Part shown: positions 23,048-34,984 of the stretch, in pieces
Layout of the letters: each line of letters begins with the position of its first letter
Numbering within the stretch: the stretch's first letter is position 1
Assembly (NCBI RefSeq): GCF_000004195.4
Contig: NC_030683.2
Span: 51,287,358-51,351,357 of the forward strand
Length of the DNA: 64,000 nucleotides
Direction: 5' to 3'
From: Xenopus tropicalis
Lineage: Eukaryota > Chordata > Amphibia > Anura > Pipidae
Notes under the pieces: generated by a model
What the model was told of the DNA's origin: nothing
The model's database searches: none
Seen by the model: only the letters and a program-made list of their open reading frames with translations
Made by a program: the position numbers and the translations under genes

Positions 23048-23592
23048 AGGTTTCTCACATGAGCAACAAGCCCTATCAAAATGGTAACTTTTATATTATA
23101 AATTATTATGTAACCCTTATTAGAACTGTCAACAGATGTGGCACAATAGAACATTCTGTCCTTTCTGTTGTGCTTATCAGTAACAGCAGGATACTTTATC
23201 CATTTATAAATAATTTTTGAATGGAGTGGAGTCTCCATTATTGTGACCAAGTTTTGTTTTCTTTGTCGAGTTCAGGAACAACAATAGCACACAGAATTTA
23301 TTGTGGGGCTTTGACAAACTCAAAGTTTGTAAAAATAAAGTCTGTGACAATGGTTCATCTTATAGAACACAGTGATACAGCACATTAGTGATAATCTCTT
23401 TTAAAATTTACATCCATAGTTGTGGTAATTTATAACTTCTATATCAGTTATATAAGTATAACAAGTATATTTTTTGGACACAGAGACTTTTCTTTGTTTT
23501 TCCCAGGAAAAAGTAAAACATCACCATTACTCATATAGGATTTGTTTATCATTGTTTCACATAGGTTTTTTATAATAGTACTACTATTTTAA
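23048..23592. other. No recognised feature
   Basis: Short non-coding spacer. Confidence 0.35.
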
Positions 23593-23805
23593 TACAGGTA
23601 TAGGATCTCTGATCCAGAAACGCATTATTCAGAAAGCTCCACATTTTGGGAAGGCCATTTCTCATAGACTCCATTTTAATCAAATCATTCAAATTTTTTT
23701 TTGAGGATTTCCTTTTTCTCTATAATAATAAACCAGTAACTTGTACTTGATCCCAACACTACAAGTAATCCCTATTGGTGGCAAAACAATCCTATTCTAT
23801 TTATT

Positions 23806-24319
23806 TGTGGGCTTATTTATCAATTATTCAATGTTTGCTTATTTATTATCGTTCAAATAAAAAAACTCCAATACCTCAAATTTTTGAGTTTACAAATAAA
23901 ACGCGAAAACTCAAATATCTTGAATTGAAAATATGACTTAATATGACTTTGCTTAAGACAACTCCCATTGACTTCCACAGAAACTCGCAAACTTTTAGAT
24001 GGCAAAATTTTACTTTTGAATTTTCATTTTTTTGCATTTAATAAATACTAGACATTCTCCAAATCTATTCTTCAAAGAAAATTAAAGTTATGTAAAGTTA
24101 TGGTGTTTTTCTTTTCTCTCTGGAGATATTGATAAATTAAGCAGTGTAATTATTATGATTTACATGAATTGTAAAAACTAATAAAAAGTAAGTTGAAAAA
24201 AAATAAATAAATACCAGACATTCAAGGTTTTCAACCATAATTCAAATTCGTTTTTTTTTTTGTAAAAAAACTTAAATTGTGAAAAAAATCTAACTCAAAT
24301 GTTGATAAATCACCCCCCT
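23806..24319. repeat. MITE with GGGCTTAT..ATAAATC ends, copy 2, nested
   Basis: TGTGGGCTTATTTATCAATT on the left and GTTGATAAATCACCCCCC on the right; interior AAGACAACTCCCATTGACTT as in 22,706. Its middle is interrupted at about 24,050 by a short retroposed piece. Confidence 0.8.
24052..24206 (+). repeat. Short 3' end of an L1-like retroposon, twice nested
   Basis: ATAAATACTAGACATTC before (24,042-24,058) and ATAAATACCAGACATTC after (24,209-24,225) look like a target duplication of about 15-17 bp. The inserted piece ends in AATAAAAAGTAAGTTGAAAAAAAA. It shares GTGTAATTATTATGATT and the AAAGTTATGGTGTTTTTC words with the minus-strand tail at 40,130-40,230, so both are 3' ends of one LINE family. 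Confidence 0.65.
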
Positions 24320-24406
24320 AAATGTTTAAATTATTTTTTAGTAGTTTGGAAATACTCCAAACTATGGAAAACCCCAGGTTTGGATAAGAGAGGTCCCATA
24401 CCTGTA

Positions 24407-25706
24407 TATCATTTTCTAGATACAAATGTACTATTTTATGTAACTGTCTTGTGATTTAAAGTAAGGTTACCACAGCTTTGCACTAAATTCTTATACACAG
24501 TTTTAATCTCAAGGTATGCTACTAATGAACCAAAGATATAAACTAGAAAAGTAGTATTCCCTATTTTGTAATACTACAAATAAACCTGGAAATAAATAAA
24601 CTCATAAAAGCTTTCAATTTTGTCCCTTCAGCGTTTGAGCAGCTCCAACGCTGCTAGGATTTTGGGGGGAAAATGCCAATTTGCATCCAAAAAGTGCACT
24701 TTGCACCAAGTTCTGGATTTGTAAATAAGCTGGTCAATAGTGCAAAATGTTGGCATCTCTATATATTCGATAGAATAATAATGCCTTCACTAATGCAGAA
24801 TCTGCACACTGATGAGGATGAGGTGAAATAACCTCTGTATTGCTCAAAAAGAGCAGGTAATTAAAATCCCCTCTAGCCAGAGATACAGTAGTGTTAAGTT
24901 GCCATGCAATGGCCAATAAAACCTGGCTGCTTAATCCTTTTAGACTAAGTAGCTACCTTATTGGTCCCAGGCTAATGACTGGATCAGCCAGCTCTTTACA
25001 TGAGAGGCCAAACTAGGCAAAGTGTGTTTGTTTGACAGCGGTTGTCAATGTTTTTAAGATGAAGCCCCGCATGAAGGTCCAAATATGATCAAGGCTGTTT
25101 TGACAGTCCAAACTTTGGTCACGGAATTCTTATCTCATGACGTGAGTTCAGGTGTAAGAAAATATTGGTGCATCAGTCAGTCAGTAATATTTTTAAATAC
25201 ATGTAGGACAGTGAGTTCATATTTTCTCCAAATCTCACCCTTACTGGCCTTCATACAGAACCTAGCCTGCCACAGCTCCAAGCATCAAGGGAAGCCACCT
25301 TTACACATACTGTAGATCCCTTATACAGGGCTGCTGATGATGATAATAAGATTTATCTTACTGAATAAATAACCTTCCATTTTCATATCTGGCCTCACAT
25401 ACATACACACAGACTGAGGGTATTTTTGTATCAATAATTTTTCACAAAGCGCAAAAAGAAAGAAAATCTACAGTACATAATATGCAATGTTTCATACTGA
25501 TACCTTGTTACAGCATGGCTTTTGTTAAGCTGCCTTAAAGAGAAGAGGAAACATGAAAATAAAAAGAATAATAGACAAAAGAAAAAAGTAGACAAAAGAT
25601 AATAAAGGGCCAGTAAAGCTGAGAAAAAAGAAATACAGGAAAATGAAAACAGAAATAAAAGGAAAAGGAAAGAATAATCAAGATATAGAAGAGAAATACC
25701 CTATTG
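24407..25706. other. No recognised feature
   Basis: No credible ORF or repeat ends. A-rich/G-rich purine tract at 25,535-25,690 lies just before the next MITE. Confidence 0.4.
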
Positions 25707-26299
25707 CAGTGCTGTTCAATTGGTGGCCCGCAGCCCACCATCTGTCTTGCTGCTTAAAATGGTATCAATACTAAGAGTAACTGCCCCCTGTATTGTTCAC
25801 ACCTTTAACACCATGCATTGTTGAAACCTGTAAGGGCATGTATTGTCCATACCTGTAAGACCGCAGACTCAGACTGTAAGCATCTGCATTGTTCACCTGT
25901 TCACATCTCAGACAGACTGCAGGAGCAGTTCCAGCATTGTGTACATACAGTGCAGTACATACTCCAGAATGAACTGGAGAGGTCGTGATCAGTTACTTGA
26001 TTAGTCTTGATAGGTTTCCTTGTCTTTCTCTTTTCTCTGCCTGTCCTGTTTTACACTGCCTGTTTGTGCCATACTCTGCCTGCCCTATGCTCCCTGTGTG
26101 TGCAATACTCCGCCTGCCCTACCCTGCCTGTGTGTGATGTGCTACCACTATTTTTGTGGGTATTGTTGTAAAAGTTGTTTTGATAACATGGGTGTGGTTT
26201 AAAATGGGGAGTTGCCAAAGCTGAGTGCAATTTGCCCCCCCCCACCATGTAGGCCAGAAACATTCTGGCCCTCGATACTACAGACGTTGGACAGCACTG
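25707..26299. mobile_element. hAT-type MITE (CAGTGCTGTTCAA family), copy 1
   Basis: Ends CAGTGCTGTTCAATTGGTGG and GTTGGACAGCACTG, with flanking CCCTATTG (25,699-25,706) and CCCTATAG (26,300-26,307), 7 of 8 matching, consistent with hAT. Around 26,040-26,130 it holds two or three degenerate units of the TGCCATACTCTGCCTGCCCT minisatellite that is expanded in the copy at 28,152. Confidence 0.85.
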
Positions 26300-27411
26300 C
26301 CCTATAGGATTGGTCCTGTAAAGACTGCTATAATAACCAATTATTATGGTGTTTGCTTGAAGAGTTTTGTTCCTGGAATTATAGAACTCCAGGAACAAAT
26401 TTTTCTGTAAGGTTGAGAAAGTTTGTAAGTTCTGTCAGGATAGAGTCACTTTTCCACTGTTGGGCTACCAGTAGTCTACTAGTATATGACTAACTAGAAG
26501 TTTATGGTGGTATTTCAGCAAATCCATATCCAAATAAGTAGGGCTGTGGAAGCTGAGAAAGGTACCAGGCAATTAGTAAATTTGTTAATAAGATCAAATA
26601 TTTGTGACCGATAAGGTACTAATTTTGAGCAGTTCCACCATATATATGGATATGTGATTCTTCTTGGCCACAATGAAGGTAAATCTTATGCAATCTTGTT
26701 GGAACCAAATATCAGTGATACATCAATTTGATGCTTGTTTCCATCAGTCTGGTTTATTTAGATGTTATAAGGAGAAAGCAAGATTCCAGTCTTAAGTCCA
26801 TAATAGAGTTTGTATCTGTTTGCCACCAATGACATGAGAATCTGGGGGTTTGTTGGAAGCATAATTTAAAACAGCATATTAATATGAAATCCTTGCTCCT
26901 GATAGGACTGAGGATGTAAGTCTTTGTTGTATATCTGATTTTTAAGTTTACAATAAGGATTAGATCTGATGTAAACATGGTGTAAGGTAGGTTCCATTTT
27001 TTTCCGAAGATCTACTGGGTCATTGGCTAACAAAGTAATTCCAGCTTGAATTCAAGGACGATTATAAAAATTAGGTATCACTTCTTTAAAAATTGTAAAG
27101 GGGCTTTTGGCTGGTGCAAAAGAGCAATATGTAATATCTATCTTTAACCCTTTCCCTGCCTGTTGTCAGGTGCCTGACTGCCAGATGACATAGCACAATA
27201 GATTTTACATTTCTGCATTCTTTGTTATTATATGTTAATTATGCTTCACATAATGCCTGATTTAAATAGTGGTCCATACGGTTGGTGGGCAGCAGGTCTT
27301 CTGGACCAAGCAGTAAGAAACATGGAGAAAGCTGGCAATGGGAAACAGGCCAAAATTATACCAGGCAGTTTTCAGAATAGTATGGAAAAGGTCAGTGGGG
27401 TTATGTAATAA
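26300..27411. other. Possible old LINE 3'-UTR-like sequence, unassigned
   Basis: 26,400-27,110 is a continuous non-coding block whose style (GAGCAGTTCCACCATATATA, TTGCCACCAATGACATGAG) suggests the 3' region of an old L1-like retroposon on the minus strand, but I cannot tie it to another copy here. Confidence 0.25.
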
Positions 27412-27543
27412 AAGGCACAACGTTTGCCCAGGAGCATACCCATAGCAACCAATCAGCAGGTAGCATTTATTGGTCACCTGTTTAAAAACAAACACCTTAT
27501 TGGTTGCTATTGGTTACTGCTCCTGGACAAACTTAGTGCCTTA
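27412..27543. repeat. Palindromic MITE with GCAACCAATCAG arms
   Basis: GGCACAACGTTTGCCCAGGA pairs with TCCTGGACAAACTTAGTGCC, and ATAGCAACCAATCAGCAGG pairs with ATTGGTTGCTATTGGTTACT. The arms carry CCAAT boxes on both strands. Confidence 0.7.
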
Positions 27544-28151
27544 TATTACATATGGGGACAAAAGTTAAAACCTACCAGTTATTATAGCATACCCAGGAGC
27601 TCAGGCATTAAACCCATGTATGTTTTTTTATTTTGTTTTTTCAGTTATGGCACTGTGTCTGGTATGGGGTTGTGCTGAATGGATTAGTAAGAACTTACAG
27701 TAATAATACTTTACTATATTTCAGGACTTTCCAAACAAAATACACTGTTAGTTTGTTAACTAAACATGAAATCAATAAACTTTTAGAGCACTGGCTTTAT
27801 ATTTTAGCAACAATTATGAAATTAAGGTCTTATTGCAAGATTAATAACAGCAAATTATTTATTCCAGACATCCACTGTGATTACTCTTAGGAACTTCAAG
27901 AAAATTGTGCGTTCAAGTAATTCTAAAACACAGCTGGACATTGTCAGACTTGATTGGAGATTTTTTAAATGAGGATGGTTCAAACTGTTTTACATTGATT
28001 AAACAGACTATGACATATGTCCCTGTAAGAAATATGATCTTAATAAATGCCAATCTAGCAATTCTAAAATATAGATTTTTACCCATTTCTAACATATCAA
28101 ATTATTAGCATTCTTAAATGTACCTATAAGTAACACAGAAAGATACATTAC
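27544..28151. other. No recognised feature
   Basis: AT-rich; short frames only. Confidence 0.35.
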
Positions 28152-29144
28152 CAGTGCTGTCCAACTGGCGGCCCGCGACCCCCCTCTGTGTGGCCCCCCC
28201 ACCTGTCTGGCTGCTTTGATGGCTTACCTTTGAGTAAGCATTAAATGGTATCAGTACTGAGATTAACTGGCCCCCTGCATGGTTCTCACCTCAGATTCAG
28301 GCTGTAATCCCTCTGTATTGTTTAAAAATGTAATCCCCTGTGTTTTTCACACCTTGTAATACCTGCATTGTTCACCCCCTGCAGTGTTCACACCTCAGGC
28401 TCATACTGTAATCACTCCCATTGTTCACTTCTTCACACCTCAAACATAGGTACTGTAGGCAGAGTATGGCACATACAGCCAGCATAGGGCAGGTAGAGTA
28501 TGGCACACACAGGCAGCATAGGTCAGGGAGGGGATGGCACACACAGGAAGGGTAGGGCAGGCAGAGTATGGCACACACAGTCAGGGTAGGGCAGGCAGAG
28601 TATGGCACACACAGGCAGAGTATGGCACACAGAGGCAGCATAGGGAAGGCAGAGTATGGCACACACAGGCAGGGTAGGACAGGCAGAGTATGGCACACAC
28701 AGACAGCATAGGACAGGCAGAGTGCTGCCTGTGTGTGCCATACTCTGCTTGCCCTATGCTGCTTGTGGGAGGTGAACCTGGCAGGGGTTTGTTGTGGGAG
28801 TTTGTTAGCAGTTGGAAATAGCCATTAAATGGTCCCAAAGGTGTGTAATTATGTACTGGGGGTTGCTCTGCTATCCACAGGAGAGGAAGAGGCATATGGA
28901 ATTTAAGGGTATATCTTAATATGACATAATTCTTTCATATATGAATGATGGTTGATATCCCCACAGTAAGGACCAAGCATTTGGGATTTTGCTGTGCTAC
29001 CACCATTGTGATAAAATAGGTGTGGTTTCAAGTGGGTGTGGTTTCAAAAAGGGGAGTGGTCAAAACTGGCTTCCATTAGCGGCCCTCCACCAAGTATGCT
29101 AAAGAAATTCCGTCCCTCGGCACCGTAGAAGTTGGATAGCACTG
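28152..29144. repeat. hAT-type MITE (CAGTGCTGTCCAA family), copy 2, with minisatellite
   Basis: Ends CAGTGCTGTCCAACTGGCGG and GAAGTTGGATAGCACTG. Longer than copy 1 (993 against 593 bp) mainly because of the 34-bp array at 28,446-28,722. The right part repeats AAATAGGTGTGGTTTCAAGT and GTGGGTGTGGTTTC. No clean target duplication was found. Confidence 0.8.
28446..28722. repeat. 34-bp minisatellite inside MITE, about 8 units, with inverted junction
   Basis: TATGGCAC starts at 28,464, 28,499, 28,533, 28,567, 28,601, 28,621, 28,655 and 28,689, a 34-bp period with one 20-bp unit. At 28,723 the text turns into its own complement (GTGCTGCCTGTGTGTGCCAT). Compared with copy 1 at 26,040 the array is in the opposite orientation relative to the MITE ends. 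Confidence 0.9.
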
Positions 29145-29241
29145 CATTAGACCAATGCTGTGAAATGAAAAACATTTTTTTTATTAAGGATAATGTAAAA
29201 ATAAAAGTTTGTTGAAAATTTATTGGATGCAGCAAAAATAA

Positions 29242-29533
29242 TTAGGTGCACCAAATCCTGGAATCAGTTCGGGATTCAGCCAAGACTCTGCCTTTTTCTT
29301 TCTTCTCTTATAATTTTTTCTTTTATTCGGCCCATGCCTTTGGCCGAACAGAATCCAAATCGTTAAAATCATGTGACTTTTTATCACATAAACACAGGAG
29401 TTTTTTTTCTCTTTAATCCTTTCTTGACCTAATTTTCATATACAAATTAGGATAAGGATTCAGTTTGGGAATTCTTTCACAAAGGATTTGGGGTTCGACT
29501 GGATCCTAAAAGAGTGGATTCGGTGCATCCCTA
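29242..29533. repeat. hAT-like MITE (GGATTCGG family), decayed copy
   Basis: Left TTAGGTGCACCAAATCC, right GGATTCGGTGCATCCCTA; TCATGTGACTTTTTATCACA matches the AAAAAGTCACAT element of the copy at 7,660. No 8-bp duplication is detectable. Confidence 0.75.
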
Positions 29534-30559
29534 ATCAAAAGATACAAACTCAAATCACAAATGAAAAAAGATACAGAAAAAACAGGAAAACCACAATTTT
29601 TTTGCATTGTCGCACATAATCTGTGACTTTTTCGCACTGTCCTTCAAATGACAGCATCAACCCCCCCACGAGAAAACCGAAAGATCTTTCAGTTTTGAAA
29701 GGGACATCTGCCACTGACTTCTACGTAATTTTGACAAGTTTTTAGATGCCGTATTTTTGCTTTTGGATTTGTCACAGTTTTGACTGGTAATACATTGGGA
29801 CAACTCATGTTTTTTTAGTGATAAAATCATATTTTGGTGCCAAAAACCGAAATAAGAAATAATTGAGCGTTAGTAAAATGTAAGGAGCAGGTATGCCTAT
29901 GTGCTAACCCCCTCCTGCTCCTCACCAATGAAGTACTGTCAACACTGTATTTTAGGGCCAAGTGGCAGGTCAGAACACAGTGTCCAAAGTGCAAAAATAA
30001 AACACCAATTGGGCCTTTTTTGCACTTTGCACACTGCGTTCCACATGTTGAATAACCCATTTACTCTGAAATTGCACTTTGCACATCAAACTTGTGTTCA
30101 TAATAGACCCATTTAAAGTTATCAGTAGTGATACCCCAAAGGGATCTATTGTCTTCTTCAAACCTTTCTTGCTGTCTTCCAGCTAAGTCTAGTAGAATTT
30201 TGTAAAAACTTTCCAAATTAGGATTAAATGGCAATGGAATATTCACTTTGCAAAGTAAGGCATATGTGTGTATCGCTATAATACATTGTTATTGTGCCAT
30301 TTAAATTATAATATTGCAGAAGAAATTTCAGTATGGATAAAAGCAAGGTCATGGTGCAAGGCTTAAGTAGAAAACAAACTAGCAGCAGATTGAAATGTGT
30401 CACTTCAGGTAAATCAGTAATGGAAATTGATTTTAAAAATAATAATAGCTAACACACGATGTCAGCTCTCCAAGGATATTTTATTTAAGTAGAGCAAAGA
30501 AAAAATCAGCCTATGTGTAAATCATTAGATGACATGAGAAGGGTAGTTTGCATTCATAT
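29534..30559. other. Non-coding, with possible old MITE at about 29,570-29,800
   Basis: Text such as TGTGACTTTTTCGCACTGTC and TGACTTCTACGTAATTTTGA resembles the MITE interiors elsewhere, but ends are not visible. Nothing else recognised. Confidence 0.35.
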
Positions 30560-30839
30560 TTAAACTAAGTATGATGTAGATAGCAATGATCTGGTGATCA
30601 TTGATCAATGATTTGATAGAAGTTGCAGTTGGTCTTCAGCACTCTAGTTTGGCTTTTTAGCTGCTATATTGGTTCTAGTTTCCAACTGCAATTGTTTTTT
30701 GTCTGCTGGGGTCAGTGATCTCCTCCCATTGGAAAGCTAGAAAAAGGCATATGAGGAGGGCAAATAATTTAAAAACTATATTTAAAAATTGATAAACTGT
30801 TAAGAATACTTAAAGGTGACTGAAAGGTAAACTACCCCT
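30560..30839. repeat. T2-like MITE, right part
   Basis: Right end AAACTACCCC precedes TTAA at 30,840-30,843. Interior TTGGTCTTCAGCACTC, GGGGTCAGTGATCTCCTCCC and GGCAAATAATTTAAAAACTA match a MITE I know to be very common in Xenopus (minus orientation). The left end is not delimited. Confidence 0.65.
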
Positions 30840-30843
30840 TTAA

Positions 30844-31839
30844 AAGAAATCAATGATTCTATCTAAAATAAGACCAAATGTCCAGAGCACATCATGTTCA
30901 GGACAGGTTTTCAATGCAGCAGGGAAAGAAAGACTCCAGCAAAACAACTGCAGGAATATGTTTTGCATATCTGCTGTAGTAATATACAAGGGCCTTTTCT
31001 CTTGGATTACTAAATTACAGTTAGTGACTGAACGTATGTGCACTCTTTGCAATTTGGTTGGCTATTAAACTATCGCATCTATGCATAAACATATGTTTTG
31101 AATCCCTTATGGTTCTAAGGAAGGCAATGTAAACTTATATACAATTCCAGTGGAAGCTGGACGGCAGGATTGAAGTTTTGGTAGCATAAATTTTAAAGAG
31201 TAATGGCGTAGGGTGCCCTCAGTGGAGCATTATACTCTATATCATTATGTCTGGTCCAGAGACTCAGTGCCAGTATGGACACAGCATATTATGATAGAAC
31301 TGCTTGGGGTGGCATAGAAAGTTAAAGTTTAAAAGTTAATTTTCTCATTCTTAGATGGTAGGTTCTATTACACTTACTAAATGCTGTCCTTGATGCTCCT
31401 GACCTGTTTATGACACTTATTATAAATTGCCTGCCCTGACCACTTGTCTGACCTTCGACACTTTTAAACACTTGCTGTGGCCTTTAGCCTACAGTTGCCT
31501 GTCCCTTTACCCTGCCTGTAAAAGAACCTTAGCCTTGTCTAGCCTGCCCGTGCCTTTATTAAGGTATATGTCCTGGTTTAAGCACTGTGTCTGTCTGTAT
31601 TGCAGTTCCTGCATCGTCTTTGGGCCTCACTTTTACACTAAATGACTAGGGCTGTCCAAATGCAAACAAACTGCATCTTTAAAGGGAACAATTGTTCAAA
31701 GCTCACTAACAGGGATTCAAAGACACTTTACTAGACAGCTGCTAGACATTGCAAACATATGGCCTAAAAAATAATAAACTGAATCAGATCAGTATACCAC
31801 TGTGACATGGTCTCAACAAAAAACAGCATTCACAGGCCT
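30844..31839. other. No recognised gene
   Basis: 31,380-31,640 is rich in TGCCT/CCTGCC words and could be part of an LTR, but there is no supporting end structure. Confidence 0.35.
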
Positions 31840-31845
31840 TTAACT

Positions 31846-32102
31846 CTTTTACTGCCAAGCACTTATGGCATACGTGCTGGCAGTAAAAGGGCTTAAACGC
31901 CAACGACGTGTCTCATACGTCGTTGGCGTTTAAGCGCTGCCCTCTGCAGCGGCGGCATGTGCCGCCGCTGCAGAGGGCTTCTAACAATGACAGCCCCCCT
32001 GGGCAATGTGCCAGGGGGGCTGTCATCAGGGTCCTGCGAGCCGCTCGCTCGCAGGACCCTCCAGGAAGCAGCAGACGCGATCGCATCGCATCTGCTGCTT
32101 CC
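31846..32102. repeat. Chain of six hairpins at the left end of the piggyBac-like element
   Basis: Consecutive inverted repeats, in order: 31,846-31,857 with 31,878-31,889 (12 bp); 31,891-31,908 with 31,918-31,935 (18 bp, perfect); 31,939-31,957 with 31,960-31,978 (19 bp, perfect, 2-base loop); 31,988-32,002 with 32,011-32,025 (15 bp); 32,028-32,041 with 32,047-32,060 (14 bp); 32,064-32,075 with 32,091-32,102 (12 bp). Almost no base lies outside a stem. G+C is far above the surroundings. Confidence 0.95.
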
Positions 32103-32164
32103 TGCTTCCTCCCTCTCCCCCAGCGCCGGCCCAAATGAGGAAGGAGGCGATCGGGTCTTCAGGA

Positions 32165-32500
32165 ACAGGTAAGGACTTTTTTTTTTATTGCATTTACACA
32201 CTTTTACACACTTATACACACATTTACATACATTTATACACACTTACATACATTTACACACACTTACAGCACACATTTTAGCATTTTTTTATTTTATTTT
32301 TTTTTTTTTTTTTCATTTTTCACACTTTTATACACTTATTTACACTCATATACACACTTACACACTATCACACAACTTTTACACATGTACACACATGTAT
32401 ACACAAACACTTTGGTTTTTTTTGTTTTGCTTTTTTTTTTTTTTTTTTTTCATTTTACCACTTTGTTTTTATTTTCTTTTACCTAAAAACTGTTTATTTT
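32165..32500. repeat. Low-complexity (TTACACAC)n and poly-T tracts
   Basis: TTTACACACTTTTACACACT-type repeats alternate with T runs at about 32,288-32,312 and 32,430-32,449. This lies between the hairpin chain and the first tandem array. Confidence 0.9.
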
Positions 32501-32639
32501 GACAGCGTAACTATTGGATCATGTAACTTATTTTGTTGTTTCACTGATTTGCACAATTTTTGTGGTTTTATCACATTTTATCCCTATATAAGTGTTCCTG
32601 ATCTGTTTTTAGCGTAGCTTTGCCAGGTGTAACTTTGGT

Positions 32640-34890
32640 GTACAAAAATAACTTTACCTATTTTGAATTCATCAGAATGTGTACTTTCCAAAAATATATG
32701 GTTTTGTGGGGGTCACTGTATAGTTAGGGGAAGTTTTGGCACATAATACACTGACAGGGGGCTCTGTGTGCAAAAGCTGAGCTGGCAGGCGAGAAATCCT
32801 TATGCGCTATTTTCATTTTGGGGTCAGTACATACCGCAGACTTTGGTATATCTATGCATATTGGGCATCAATCTGTTCAGTAGACCTCTGGTGTTCCTAT
32901 TTGGGGTGACTTGCCTTTGTACGCAAGAAATTGTGTGAGATAAATGCGGCAAATTGCAACATTTTTAGGCGATTTTCTGAAATCTCATAAAAACCGATAA
33001 CTTTAGGAAAGCTCTGCAGATTGGTACTTTGGTGTAGAAAGGACTCTTTACCCTTGTTGGATTTGTCAGAATGTGTACTTTCCAAAAATATATGGTTTTG
33101 TGGGGGATCTGTATAGTTAGGGGAAGTTTTGGCACATAATACACTGACAGGGGGCTCTGTGTGCAAAAGCTGAGCTGGCAGGCGAGAAATCCTTATGCGC
33201 TATTTTCATTTAGGGTTCAGTACATACCGCAGACTTTGGTATATCTATGCATATTGGGCATCAAACTGTTCAGTAGGCCTCTGGTGTTCCTATTGGGGGT
33301 GATTTGCCTTTGTACGCAAGAAATTGTGTGAGATAAATGTGACAAATTGCAACATTTTTAGGCAATTTTCTGAAATGTCATAAAAACCAATAACTTTAGG
33401 AAAGCTCTGCAGATTGGTACTTTGGTGTAGAAAGGACTCTTTACCCTTGTTGGATTTGTCAGAATGTGTACTTTCCAAAAATATATGGTTTTGTGGGGGA
33501 TCTGTATAGTTAGGGGAAGTTTTGGCACATAATACACTGACAGGGGGCTCTGTGTGCAAAAGCTGAGCTGGCAGGCGAGAAATCCTTATGCGCTATTTTC
33601 ATTTAGGGTTCAGTACATACCGCAGACTTTGGTATATCTATGCTGTTGGGCATCAAACTGTTCAGTAGGCCTCTGGTGTTCCTATTTGGGGTGACTTGCC
33701 TTTGTACACAAGAAATTGTGTGAGATAAATGCGGCAAATTGCAACATTTTTAGGCGATTTTCTGAAATGTCATAAAAACCAATAACTTTAGGAAAGCTTT
33801 GCGGCTTGGTACTTTGGTGTAGAAAGGGCTCTTTACCTTTGTTGGATTTGTCAGAATGTGTACTTTCCAAAAATATATGGTTTTGTGGGGGTCTCTGTAT
33901 AGTTAGGGGAAGTTTTGGCACATAATACACTGACAGGGGGCTCTGTGTGCAAAAGCTGAGCTGGCAGGCGAGAAATCCTTATGCGCTATTTTCATTTAGG
34001 GTTCAGTACATACTGCAGACTTTGGTATATCTATGCATATTGGGCATCAAACTGTTCAGTAGGCCTCTGGTGTTCCTATTTGGGGTGACTTGCCTTTGTA
34101 CGCAAGAAATTGTGTGAGATAAATGCAACAAATTGCAACATTTTTAGGCGATTTTCTGAAATGTCATAAAAACCAATAACTTTAGGAAAGCTCTGCAGAT
34201 TGGTACTTTGGTGTAGAAAGGACTCTTTACCCTTGTTGGATTTGTCAGAATGTGTACTTTCCAAAAATATATGGTTTTGTGGGGGATCTGTATAGTTAGG
34301 GGAAGTTTTGGCACATAATACACTGACAGGGGGCTCTGTGTGCAAAAGCTGAGCTGGCAGGCGAGAAATCCTTATGCGCTATTTTCATTTAGGGTTCAGT
34401 ACATACCGCAGACTTTGGTATATCTATGCATATTGGGCATCAAACTGTTCAGTAGGCCTCTGGTGTTCCTATTTGGGGTGACTTGCCTTTGTACGCAAGA
34501 AATTGTGTGAGATAAATGCGACAAATTGCAACATTTTTAGGCGATTTTCTGAAATGTCATAAAAACCAATAACTTTAGGAAAGCTCTGCAGATTGGTACT
34601 TTGGTGTAGAAAGGACTCTTTACCCTTGTTGGATTTGTCAGAATGTGTACTTTCCAAAAATATATGGTTTTGTGGGGGTCACTGTATGGTTAGGGGAAGT
34701 TTTGGCACATAATACACTGACAGGGGGCTCTGTGTGCAAAAGCTGAGCTGGCAGGCGAGAAATCCTTATGCGCTATTTTCATTTAGGGTTCAGTACATAC
34801 CGCAGACTTTGGTATATCTATGCATATTGGGCATCAAACTGTTCAGTAGACCTCTGGTGTTCCTTTTTGGGGTGATTTGTCTTTATCTGA
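32640..34890. repeat. Tandem array A, 393-bp units
   Basis: The landmark TATGCGCTATTTTCATTT starts at 32,801, 33,194, 33,587, 33,980, 34,373 and 34,767, giving a period of 393 (last 394). About 5.7 units are present with a few percent divergence by eye. Each unit includes TGTGTACTTTCCAAAAATAT, GGCACATAATACACTGACAG and GCATATTGGGCATCAAACTG. Minus-strand frames of about 89 codons recur in each unit only because the units are copies. Confidence 0.97.
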
Positions 34891-34984
34891 TCTTTATCAA
34901 GAAATTGTGAGAGATAAATGCGGCAAATTGCAACATTTTTATGCGATTTTCGAAAATGTCATATAAATCTGCAAACTTAGGAAA

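Larger units (their letters stand above)
23593..24406. repeat. TACAGGTATGG-type MITE, copy 5, carrying two nested insertions
   Basis: Left TACAGGTATAGGATC and right GGTCCCATACCTGTA bracket 814 bp, against about 330 bp for intact copies. The surplus is a second MITE (about 23,806-24,319), which in turn holds an L1-like tail. Confidence 0.85.

Noticed and set aside
26020..26202. Cys-rich short frame resembling a secreted peptide
   Set aside because: Same minisatellite family in an hAT MITE.
28372..28895. Cys-rich frames of 72-108 codons
   Set aside because: Generated by the 34-bp minisatellite; no independent coding evidence.
31380..31640. TGCCT-rich segment as an LTR
   Set aside because: No TG/CA ends, duplication or defined polyadenylation position.
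31893..32281. Arg-rich frames of 71-116 codons in a GC-rich stretch
   Set aside because: They lie on the hairpin chain and low-complexity tract of the piggyBac-like element.
32897..34657. Repeated 89-codon minus-strand frames in array A
   Set aside because: Same explanation: copies of one repeat, without coding signatures.
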